From SLRI01 sp964402505 (GTDB lineage: Bacteria; Pseudomonadota; Alphaproteobacteria; Geminicoccales; Geminicoccaceae), in assembly GCA_964402505.1 (NCBI GenBank), contig CAYOCP010000014.1:45249-109248 (forward strand): DNA of 64,000 nucleotides, in the 5' to 3' direction. This document shows positions 17,038-24,239 of the stretch, in pieces (positions within the stretch are counted from its first letter, which is position 1; every line of letters starts with the position of its first letter). The position numbers were made by a program, and so were the translations under genes. The notes under the pieces were generated by a model that worked only from the letters and a program-made list of their open reading frames with translations, was not told the origin of the DNA and did no database searches.

Positions 17038-18324
17038 ATGAGCGAGCAGCCCAAATACGGCTTCGAGACCCTGGCGATCCATGCGGGTGCGGCACCCGAC
17101 CCGACCACCGGGGCCCGGGCCACGCCGATCTACCAGACGACGTCCTTCGTCTTCGACGATGTCGACCACGCGGCGTCGCTGTTCAACCTGCAGCAGTTCG
17201 GCAACATCTATTCGAGGCTCACCAACCCGACCGTGTCGGTGCTCGAGGAGCGGGTCGCGGCGCTCGAGGGCGGCACGGCCGCCTGCGCCACCGCGTCGGG
17301 TCATTCGGCCCAGTTCCTGACCTTCCTGAATCTGATGAGCTCGGGCGACAACATCGTCTCGTCCTCCAAGCTCTATGGCGGGTCGATCAGCCAGATGAAC
17401 CAGACCTTCCCGCAGTTCGGCTGGAAGGTGACCTATGTCGATCCGCGCGAGCCCGAGAGGTTCCGCGCCGCCATCGACGACCGGACCAAGGCGCTCTTCA
17501 TCGAGAGCGCCTCCAACCCGGACGGCATCGTCCCCGACATCGAGACGATGGCCAAGATCGCCCACGATGCCGGGATTCCGCTCGTCGTCGACAACACCTG
17601 CCCGACACCCTATTTCTGCCGGCCGATCGAATGGGGTGCCGACGTTGTCGTCCATTCGCTCACCAAGTATATCGGCGGGCAGGGCAACTCGATCGGCGGC
17701 ATCATCGTCGAGGGCGGCAAGTTCGACTGGTCCGCCTCGGACAAGTTCCCGCAGATGACGGAGCCTTGCGCCGCCTATCACGGCCTGCGGTTCCACGAGA
17801 CCTTCGGCACCTTCGCGATGACCGTGCGCAACAAGGCGATCGGGCTGCGCGACATGGGGCCCTGCCTCGCGCCCATGAACGCCTTTCTGATCCTGCAGGG
17901 GGTGGAGACGCTGCCGCTGCGGATGGACCGCCACGTCGCCAATGCCGACAAGGTGGCGGCCTGGCTCAGCGATCACCCGCAGGTGAGCTGGGTCTCGTAC
18001 TCGCGGCTGCCGCAGAACCGCACGCCGCTCGTCGACAAGTACTGCCCGAGGGGTCTCGGCGCCCTCTTCACCTTCGGCGTCAAGGGCGGCTACGAGGCGG
18101 GTGTCAAGGTGGTGAACAACTGCCAGATGCTGAGCCATGTCGCCAATATCGGCGATACCCGCTCGCTCATCATCCACCCCTCGTCGACGACGCATCGCCA
18201 GCTCACGCCGGAGCAGCAGACGGCAGCGGGGGCCGGGCCCGACGTCATCCGGCTCTCGGTCGGCATCGAGACCGTGGACGACATCATCGCCGACCTCGAC
18301 CAGGCGCTCCGGAAGGCGGCCTGA
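17038..18324 (+). CDS. metY: O-acetylhomoserine sulfhydrylase (thiol-lyase) MetY
   Basis: 428 residues of the Cys/Met PLP family, the longer OAH-sulfhydrylase form. Landmarks: TPIYQTTSFVFDD, YSRLTNPTVSVLEERVAALEGG, pyridine-binding D185 (VVDNTCPTPYF), PLP lysine K210 (HSLTKYIGGQGNSIGG), and SLIIHPSSTTHRQLTPEQQ. It makes homocysteine from O-acetylhomoserine and sulfide. ATG at 17038 has GGAGAAGGGG upstream. Unlike metZ, no SAM-II motif is visible in the 240 bp ahead of it. Confidence 0.93.
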   Translation: MSEQPKYGFETLAIHAGAAPDPTTGARATPIYQTTSFVFDDVDHAASLFNLQQFGNIYSRLTNPTVSVLEERVAALEGGTAACATASGHSAQFLTFLNLMSSGDNIVSSSKLYGGSISQMNQTFPQFGWKVTYVDPREPERFRAAIDDRTKALFIESASNPDGIVPDIETMAKIAHDAGIPLVVDNTCPTPYFCRPIEWGADVVVHSLTKYIGGQGNSIGGIIVEGGKFDWSASDKFPQMTEPCAAYHGLRFHETFGTFAMTVRNKAIGLRDMGPCLAPMNAFLILQGVETLPLRMDRHVANADKVAAWLSDHPQVSWVSYSRLPQNRTPLVDKYCPRGLGALFTFGVKGGYEAGVKVVNNCQMLSHVANIGDTRSLIIHPSSTTHRQLTPEQQTAAGAGPDVIRLSVGIETVDDIIADLDQALRKAA

Positions 18325-18374
18325 GCGAGGCGGCCGCTTCGCCCGCCGGCCCGCGGAGGGCCGGCGGCGTGCCT

Positions 18375-18629
18375 TCAGGCGAGGGCGTCCGCTTCGGTCG
18401 CTGCCGCCTCGATCTCGACCGGGACTCCGGCATCGGGATTGGCCCAGGCATGGGCCCGGGCCACGGCCTGCTCCTCGCGACCGACGATGAAGAGGAGCGG
18501 CTGGCCGGCGTCGCCCCGGGCACCGCGGATCGCCCAGAGCTGGGCGACCCCCTGCTTGCCGAGACGATAGGGTCGTCCCTCGGACGCCCAGAGTTCGTTG
18601 AGCTCGCAGGCAAGCTCCGGGGTGCTCAT
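18375..18629 (-). CDS. Small hypothetical protein
   Basis: 84 residues, acidic, no signal peptide or membrane helix (MSTPELACELNELWASEGRP, ending with an Ala/Glu-rich tail). Composition and third-position GC match real genes here, and GAGG precedes the ATG at 18629. I do not recognise a family. It converges on metY (51 bp apart) and could be an independent short gene; a function cannot be assigned. Confidence 0.6.
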   Translation of the reverse strand: MSTPELACELNELWASEGRPYRLGKQGVAQLWAIRGARGDAGQPLLFIVGREEQAVARAHAWANPDAGVPVEIEAAATEADALA

Positions 18630-18789
18630 GAGCGGGTGCCTCGCATGCTGATCGTTGCCCGCCGACGCCCGGATCCCGCTGACCCGGATCCTCGTGATGG
18701 CGCGGCGTTACCCGGAGCTACGTCAGCATGCGATTTCTTTCAACTATAGGTTGCCATGCCTTCGCGCCTTCGCCTCGGAGTGTGGCCTT

Positions 18790-19797
18790 TCAGCCCGCCA
18801 TCCCCTCGACGAGGCCTTTCAGGGATTCCTGGGCACGCGCACCGTACTGGGCGATGATCATCGAGGCCGCGGCCGAGCCGAGCCGGCCGCAGGCGGCGAG
18901 ATCGAGGCCGGCGGCGAGGCCCTGCAGGAAGCCCGCGGCGTAGAGGTCGCCGGCACCGGTGGTGTCGACCAGCCGCGCCGGCACGACGGCGTCGATGACG
19001 TGCACCTCGTCGCCCCTGACCACGACCGAGCCCCTGGGGCCGCGGGTCAGGGCGGCGAAGCCGACGTGGCGACGCACTTCCTGCAACGCCGCGTCGAAGC
19101 TCTCGACCTCGTAGAGGCTCTTGATCTCGCTCTCGTTGGCGAAGAGGATATCGACCCGCTCCTCGACCAGCTTCTTGAAGTCGGCGCGCCAGCGCTCGAC
19201 GCAAAACGCGTCGCTCAGCGTCAGCGCCAGCTTGTTGCCGGCCGCGTGGCAGATGTCGGCCGCCTTCATGCAGGCGGCCTTGGCGGCCGGCTTGTCGTAG
19301 AGATAGCCCTCGAAATAAGTGATCCGCGCGTCGCGGACGAGGCTCTCGTCGACGTCCTCGGGCCCGAGATCGACGCAGGCGCCGAGATAGGTCTGCATGG
19401 TGCGCTGCGCGTCCCCGGTGACGAAGATCAGGCAGCGTGCCGTGGCCGGCCCCCGCGGCTGCGGCCTCGCATCGAAGCGCACTCCGGCGGCCCGGATATC
19501 GTGGGCGAAGATGCGCCCCAGGGCATCGTCACGGACCCGGCCGATGAAGGCGCCGCTGCCGCCCATGGACGCGATCGCGGCAATGGTGTTGGCGCAGCTT
19601 CCGCCCGAGACCTCGCGGCCCGGCCCCATGCGACGATAGAGGAACTCCGAGCGCGCCTCGTCGACGAGCGTCATCGCCCCCTTCTCGAGCCCGAGCTCGA
19701 TCAGCAGCGAATCGTCGGCATGGCTCAGCACGTCGACGATCGCATTGCCGATGCCGAGCACGTCGAGCTTTCGGTGTTCCGCCAGAGCCACTTCCAT
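18790..19797 (-). CDS. PfkB-family carbohydrate kinase (adenosine kinase-like)
   Basis: 335 residues of the ribokinase/PfkB fold. It opens LDVLGIGNAIVDVL and has GGSCANTIAAIASMGGSGAFIG, the lid region, and the C-terminal signature DTTGAGDLYAAGFLQGLA containing the catalytic Asp and anion hole. The N-terminal pattern is that of bacterial adenosine kinases and relatives; adenosine or another nucleoside is the likely substrate. ATG at 19797 is preferred over the frame start at 19821 because AAGG lies 6 bases ahead and relatives start near here. Confidence 0.88.
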   Translation of the reverse strand: MEVALAEHRKLDVLGIGNAIVDVLSHADDSLLIELGLEKGAMTLVDEARSEFLYRRMGPGREVSGGSCANTIAAIASMGGSGAFIGRVRDDALGRIFAHDIRAAGVRFDARPQPRGPATARCLIFVTGDAQRTMQTYLGACVDLGPEDVDESLVRDARITYFEGYLYDKPAAKAACMKAADICHAAGNKLALTLSDAFCVERWRADFKKLVEERVDILFANESEIKSLYEVESFDAALQEVRRHVGFAALTRGPRGSVVVRGDEVHVIDAVVPARLVDTTGAGDLYAAGFLQGLAAGLDLAACGRLGSAAASMIIAQYGARAQESLKGLVEGMAG

Positions 19798-20093
19798 GCG
19801 CCTTCGCACTCCATTCATCATATGGCCGCCCGTTTAGCAGGTCGGGGACGAAGGTCCAGTCGTGGCGGGCGGTCCGGCGCGTGGCGCCAGGTCATCATCC
19901 GGCCGTAAAGCGATTGAAGGTGCCTTTGTGACGACTACCGGCGGTTCCTTTGCGTTTGACTTCCCGCCTCCGGCGGGTCTAATCCTCACGATCTCCCGGG
20001 GCACAATTTCGGTTGAGACTTGAGGCAACCGGCTCCACCATTGCCCGCCACGGCAGCGACCACCTCCAGAATCGCAGCACGCAGGAACCATCG

Positions 20094-20597
20094 ATGTTTC
20101 GCAGAAAAGACAACGAGTCGACCCCGGTCGGCGAGACCCGCGCCGACACGTCGCCTTTGCGGCCGGCCGCCGAGACGAAGCCCTTGCCGCAGCAGCCCGA
20201 CCTGCCGCGCCGGGGGGCGGAGACCGCCGCCGCGCCGGCCGCCGCCACACCTGCGGCGAGCACCGATGCCGGCGGCAAGCGCCTCATGGTCGGCCAGGGG
20301 ATCAGCCTCTCGGGCGAGATCACGTCCTGCGACCGGCTGATCGTCGAGGGCAGCGTGCAGGTCACGCTGAACGAGACCCGGGCGATCGAGATCGCCGAGA
20401 GCGGCCGCTTCACCAACGGCAAGGCCTCGGTCGAGGACGCCGAGATCAGCGGCCTCTACGAGGGCGAGCTCACCGTGAGGAACCGTCTCTTGATCCGGGC
20501 CACCGGCCGGGTCACGGGCACGGTGCGCTATGGCGAGCTGGAGATCGAGCGGGGCGGCCGCCTGTCCGGCAGCGTCTCGATGATCGACGACAGGTAG
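20094..20597 (+). CDS. Bactofilin (polymer-forming cytoskeletal protein)
   Basis: 167 residues. A disordered, Pro/Ala-rich 60-residue head precedes the bactofilin beta-helix: GISLSGEITSCDRLIVEGSV, AIEIAESGRFTNGKASVEDAEISG, YEGELTVRNRLLIRATGRVTGTVRYGELEIERGGRLSGSV, with the usual turn-by-turn hydrophobic spacing. Bactofilins polymerise without nucleotide and position cell-wall or surface factors. ATG at 20094 has AGGAA upstream. It is followed 5 bp later by a lipoprotein gene. The 296-bp gap upstream holds only promoter-like AT-richer sequence. Confidence 0.92.
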   Translation: MFRRKDNESTPVGETRADTSPLRPAAETKPLPQQPDLPRRGAETAAAPAAATPAASTDAGGKRLMVGQGISLSGEITSCDRLIVEGSVQVTLNETRAIEIAESGRFTNGKASVEDAEISGLYEGELTVRNRLLIRATGRVTGTVRYGELEIERGGRLSGSVSMIDDR

Positions 20598-20602
20598 CGG
20601 CG

Positions 20603-21076
20603 ATGGCGCGATCGGTGCGGCGCCTTGCCGGCGTTTCCTCCCTCGCCCTCGCCATCATGGCCCTCACGGCCTGCGGCGGCGCGCCGGAGCCCTTGCCGAT
20701 CGACGCCTATCTCGCCCCGCCGCCGGCCTGGCGCGGCCTGCCGCCGCCGTCGCCGGTGCCCGACCTCGCGTCGGGCGTGCAGCTCGTCGGCATGGACACG
20801 GGCGATTTGCGCAGCGTTCTCGGTGAGCCGGCTCTGGTTCGGGTCGAGGGCGGGGTGCAGTACTGGCGCTATGCCTTCGCCGGCTGCGGCCTCGATCTCT
20901 TCGTCGACGCGCGTCCCGGCCGCGCGCCCGAGGTCGTCTATTACGAGCTTCGCGAGGCGGCGCAGGCCGGCAGTGCCGAGGCCCTCTCCGACTGTCGGAG
21001 GCTCGGCCGTCAGCTCGACCAGGGCGGGGAGCGGCCGGCGCCGCGGCGCGAGCTGCCGCGCATCGAGAGCTTCTAG
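20603..21076 (+). CDS. Hypothetical lipoprotein
   Basis: 157 residues. A basic start (MARSVRRLAG), a hydrophobic stretch and the lipobox LTAC (cysteine at residue 24) mark an outer or inner membrane lipoprotein. The mature part is Pro-rich, then LVGMDTGDLRSVLGEPALVRVEGGVQYWRYAFAGCGLDLFVD, which resembles the SmpA/BamE-like pattern of small outer-membrane lipoproteins (LGxP followed by a Trp-containing strand). It is probably co-transcribed with bactofilin. The role is unknown. Confidence 0.75.
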   Translation: MARSVRRLAGVSSLALAIMALTACGGAPEPLPIDAYLAPPPAWRGLPPPSPVPDLASGVQLVGMDTGDLRSVLGEPALVRVEGGVQYWRYAFAGCGLDLFVDARPGRAPEVVYYELREAAQAGSAEALSDCRRLGRQLDQGGERPAPRRELPRIESF

Positions 21077-21951
21077 GGGCCTTTCGCCTTGCCCCGGACG
21101 ACCTCGGGCGGCACGCCCAGGGCCCTGGCGAGGCTGATCTCGGCGGAGCCCGGGCGCAGCGGGCGGGGCTGGCTCGCGTGCGGCTTCCAGCCGGTGATGG
21201 AGACGATGTCGAAGGTCGAACGGACCTTGCCGTCAGGATCGGCGAAGCGCTCGCGCAAGGTCGCATCGAGGCGCTCGAGCACGGGTGTCGTGAGCGGGCT
21301 TCGGGCCCCCTCGCCCAGCGCCTGCGCCTCGCCCATGGCGCGCAGATCCATGAGCAGGCGGAGCGGCTCGCCGTAGCGCACCGTCAGCCGCTCGACATCC
21401 GCGACCGGCAGCGCGAAGCCGGCGCGCTGCAGGAGCGCACCCGCGTCGCGCACGTCGATCATCGGCAGGAGACGGAGGCCGGCGCCGCCCCTCGTCTCGA
21501 GCTCGGCCGCGAGCAGGGCGGCGCGCAGCTCGTGCAGCGACTCCCCGCCGGGAAAGGCCGCGAGCAGCAGGCCATCGGGCGCGAGGCAGTGGCGGATCTG
21601 GACGAGCAGCCCCGGCAGATCGTTGATCCAGTGCAGGCTCATCGCACTCAGCACCGTCTGGAAGCTGCCGGAGCGAAAGGGCAGAAGCTCCTCGTCGATC
21701 AGGATGTCGGCCGGTGGCAGCTCGTCGGCGACGACGACCCGCTCGACGCCCGGCCGTTTGCGAAGCGCGCGCGCGAGGCCGCCGTCCTGGGCACCGAGCA
21801 GGAGCACGCGGCCAAGGGGCTTCCTGATGTCGTCGAGGCGGTCGAGCAGCCGCTCCTCGATGGCTCGCCTGAGGAAGTCGGTGCCGCCCGCGAAGCGACG
21901 CCGATGCCGGCGGTGCCGGATGCGGTCGAAGGGGCGGGACGCAGCATTCAT
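21073..21951 (-). CDS. SAM-dependent methyltransferase (BioC/NDUFAF5-like)
   Basis: 292 residues of the class I methyltransferase fold in the BioC-like arrangement shared with mitochondrial NDUFAF5: FLRRAIEERLLDRLDDIRKP, the SAM loop VLLLGAQDGGLARAL, LPFRSGSFQTVLSAMSLHWINDLPGLL, and FPGGESLHELRAALL. LHWIND is the hallmark of this group. Alphaproteobacterial homologues are candidates for modifying respiratory complex I or a biotin precursor; no bio genes are nearby, so the first seems more likely. ATG at 21951. Its stop overlaps the convergent lipoprotein stop by 3 bp. Confidence 0.82.
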   Translation of the reverse strand: MNAASRPFDRIRHRRHRRRFAGGTDFLRRAIEERLLDRLDDIRKPLGRVLLLGAQDGGLARALRKRPGVERVVVADELPPADILIDEELLPFRSGSFQTVLSAMSLHWINDLPGLLVQIRHCLAPDGLLLAAFPGGESLHELRAALLAAELETRGGAGLRLLPMIDVRDAGALLQRAGFALPVADVERLTVRYGEPLRLLMDLRAMGEAQALGEGARSPLTTPVLERLDATLRERFADPDGKVRSTFDIVSITGWKPHASQPRPLRPGSAEISLARALGVPPEVVRGKAKGP

Positions 21952-21998
21952 GGAGGCCAAGTTGGGCCCGGCCGCGGCCGGGGGCAAGGGGGTCGCGG

Positions 21999-23315
21999 TC
22001 AGCCGCCGCCCGCGGTCTGGCGCATCTGCTCGGGCAGCCAGGTGGCGAGCCCGGGGAAGGCCACCAGAAGGGCGACCATGACGACGAGCAGCAGGAAGAA
22101 CGGCAGGGCGGTGCGCGCCACATAGAGGATGTCGTGGCCGGTGATGCCCTGCATGACGAAGAGGTTGAAGCCGACGGGCGGGGTGATCTGCGCCATTTCG
22201 ACGACGACGACGATGAAGATGCCGAACCAGATCATGTCGATGCCGGCGGTCCTGACCATGGGCTCGACCACGGCCATGGTCAGCACCACGGCGCTGATGC
22301 CGTCGAGAAAGCAGCCGATGACGATGTAGAAGAGGGTGAGTGCTGCGATCAGCATCAAAGGCGAGAGCTGGAGTGCCGCGATCCATTCGGCGAGCGCGCG
22401 CGGCAGGCCGGTGAAGCCCATGGAGAGCGAGAGGAAGGCGGCACCCATCAGGATGAAGGCGATCATGCAGGAGGTGCGCACCGCGCCCATCAGGCTCGCG
22501 GTGAAGCTCTCGCGGGTGAGCGAGCCCTGCAGGAGGGCGAGGAGCAGCGCACCCACCACGCCGAAGCTCGCGGCCTCGGTGGCGGTGGCGAGCCCGGCAT
22601 AGATGGCGCCGAGCACGGCGAGGACGAGCCCGGCGATGGGCAGGAGCCCGCCGCTCGAGCGGACCTTCCGGAGGAACGGGACCGGCGGCTCGCCGCAAGG
22701 GATGCGGGTCGGGTGGAGCCAGGACCAGACCACGACATAGCCCATGAAGAGGGTGGCGACGGTGAGACCGGGAAAGACGCCGGCGATGAAGAGGCGGCTG
22801 ATCGATTCGTTGATGGTCACGCCGTAGACGATGAGGATCAGCGAGGGCGGGATCATCAACCCGAGCGTGCCGGAGCCGGCCAGCGTGCCGATGATCATCT
22901 CCTCGGGATAGCCGCGCTTCCTGAGCTCCGGGATCGACATCTTGCCGACCGTGGTCATGGTCGCGGCCGAGCTGCCCGAGACCGCGGCGAAGACGGTGCA
23001 GCCGACGACATTGGTGTGCAGGAGCCGGCCCGGCCAGTTGGCGAGCCAGGGAGCGAGGCCCTTGAACATGTCCTCGGAGAGCCGGGTGCGGAAGAGGATC
23101 TCGCCCATCCAGATGAAGAGCGGGAGTGCGGTCAGCGTCCAGGAGGAGGCGCCGGTCCAGATCGTCGTGATCATGGCATCGCCGGCGGGTCTGGAGGTGA
23201 AGAGCTCCATGCCGACGAGGGCGACGCCGAGCAGCGCCAGGGCCACCCAGACACCCGTGCCCAGAAGGAGGAAGAGCACGAAGAGAAAGATGCCGGTCAG
23301 CGCGAGCTCGTCCAT
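21999..23315 (-). CDS. dctM: TRAP transporter large permease subunit (DctM)
   Basis: 438 residues, about 12 membrane helices. Family segments: LPLFIWMGEILFRTRLSEDMF, LLHTNVVGCTVFAAVSGSSAATMTTVGKMSIPELRKRGYP, GSGTLGLMIPPSLILIVYGVTINES, and ITPPVGFNLFVMQGIT. With a small permease (DctQ) and a periplasmic binding protein (DctP), it imports organic acids using the sodium gradient. Neither partner is present here: a toxin-antitoxin-like module lies upstream instead, so this gene is an orphan as seen. ATG at 23315 follows GGGAAAGGG. Confidence 0.92.
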   Translation of the reverse strand: MDELALTGIFLFVLFLLLGTGVWVALALLGVALVGMELFTSRPAGDAMITTIWTGASSWTLTALPLFIWMGEILFRTRLSEDMFKGLAPWLANWPGRLLHTNVVGCTVFAAVSGSSAATMTTVGKMSIPELRKRGYPEEMIIGTLAGSGTLGLMIPPSLILIVYGVTINESISRLFIAGVFPGLTVATLFMGYVVVWSWLHPTRIPCGEPPVPFLRKVRSSGGLLPIAGLVLAVLGAIYAGLATATEAASFGVVGALLLALLQGSLTRESFTASLMGAVRTSCMIAFILMGAAFLSLSMGFTGLPRALAEWIAALQLSPLMLIAALTLFYIVIGCFLDGISAVVLTMAVVEPMVRTAGIDMIWFGIFIVVVVEMAQITPPVGFNLFVMQGITGHDILYVARTALPFFLLLVVMVALLVAFPGLATWLPEQMRQTAGGG

Positions 23316-23405
23316 GCCGCCGGCCCTTTCCCGATCATGCCTCACCTTGCGACGCAGGCTAGCGGCTGTGGCGCGGCAGCGTCAACGCGCGACCCCCGCA
23401 GGGCG

Positions 23406-23912
23406 TCAGGCGGCGGCCCGCTCCGGGTCTGCGGCCTGTCGGAGGCGGATATTGATGCCTCTCATGATCTTCGCGGCGTGCTTCTCCCGGCGCGGCAGCA
23501 TCTGCCTTCGGGAGAGCCAGTCCGCCACGGTGACCCAGTCCCAGAGGGGATGATCGGATGTCACCCGCGCCACCGGATGCGGAAACCCGTTGCCGCGCTT
23601 TCCCGCGACCCAGTTGTGAACGGCCTGTCGAGTCAGGGCGGCGCGGGCGGCGATGTCGGAGGTGGAGACGAGGTTGTCCGGCTCGACATGAATGACATGG
23701 CCGCCGGCCTTTTGGACGTCGACGATCGCCGACTTGATCGCTCTCGCGAGGCCCGTCGCCTCACGCTGAAAATCCAGCACGAGCAGCCCTCTCTGCAACG
23801 AGACGGTGGCGTCATCGCAGCCGGCCTCGAAGAGCGCGTCCTCGAAGCCGTCCGCCTCGTGGTCGAGCCCCGACACGATGAGTGTGAAGTCGTGCTTTTC
23901 CATGTCGCTCAT
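23406..23912 (-). CDS. HTH protein, partner of a HicA-like protein
   Basis: 168 residues. Residues about 4-85 form an alpha/beta domain (FTLIVSGLDHEADGFEDALFEAGCDDATVSLQRGLLVLDF) that looks HicB-like in its strand pattern. Residues about 88-115 are a helix-turn-helix (TSDIAARAALTRQAVHNWVAGKRG), followed by PLWDWVTVADWLSRR. It is a good candidate for the DNA-binding antitoxin of a two-gene module. Its ATG at 23912 overlaps the upstream gene's stop (ATGA), so the two are translationally coupled. This assignment rests on gene order, size and motifs, not on a tested function. Confidence 0.7.
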   Translation of the reverse strand: MSDMEKHDFTLIVSGLDHEADGFEDALFEAGCDDATVSLQRGLLVLDFQREATGLARAIKSAIVDVQKAGGHVIHVEPDNLVSTSDIAARAALTRQAVHNWVAGKRGNGFPHPVARVTSDHPLWDWVTVADWLSRRQMLPRREKHAAKIMRGINIRLRQAADPERAAA

Positions 23913-24142
23913 CCCTCGTGGCACTCGGGACAACGGTTCACCGCCCGCATGATCGAGGCGGCGTGATCCTGCGCATTGCGAGGCGTGCTCCAGATGGAGA
24001 TCTGGCAGCCCTCACGACTGCCATGCGGGCACAAGAGGCGTCCCCAAGCATGGCCCGAAGCCATGCGCACCCTCCATCCCCGCGCCTCGGCCGCGCGAAT
24101 CACGGCCTCGATCTCCTTGATCGGGTGTCGCCTGCGGCTCAT
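23909..24142 (-). CDS. HicA-like small protein (putative mRNA-interferase toxin)
   Basis: 77 residues: IEAVIRAAEARGWRV, then SGHAWGRLLCP, and IWSTPRNAQDHAASIMRAVNRC. The layout (helix, then a Gly-His turn, then strands and helix) fits the HicA double-stranded-RNA-binding-like toxin fold, with the His of SGH in the place of the HicA catalytic His. Two CPxC/C pairs could bind metal, which classic HicA lacks. ATG at 24142 has AAGGAGG upstream, and a 16-bp palindrome overlaps the promoter. First gene of a coupled pair with the HTH protein. Confidence 0.65.
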   Translation of the reverse strand: MSRRRHPIKEIEAVIRAAEARGWRVRMASGHAWGRLLCPHGSREGCQISIWSTPRNAQDHAASIMRAVNRCPECHEG

Positions 24143-24167
24143 CCTCGGCCTCCTTTATCCCTTATTC

Positions 24168-24183
24168 GTTGACAAATGTCAAC
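24168..24183 (-). promoter_or_regulatory. Palindromic operator and promoter of the HicA-like/HTH pair
   Basis: GTTGACATTTGTCAAC (minus strand) is a palindrome with perfect 7-base arms. Its left arm contains a consensus -35 box TTGACA; 17 bases further GATAAA could be the -10 box, followed by the AAGGAGG ribosome site. A repressor bound here would block the polymerase. The HTH product of the second gene is the natural candidate, as in autoregulated toxin-antitoxin operons. Confidence 0.7.
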
Positions 24184-24239
24184 AGCATGGAGCGCGAGAG
24201 CGACCCGATTGCGACGCCATTTCTTCCTCGAAGCGAGTT

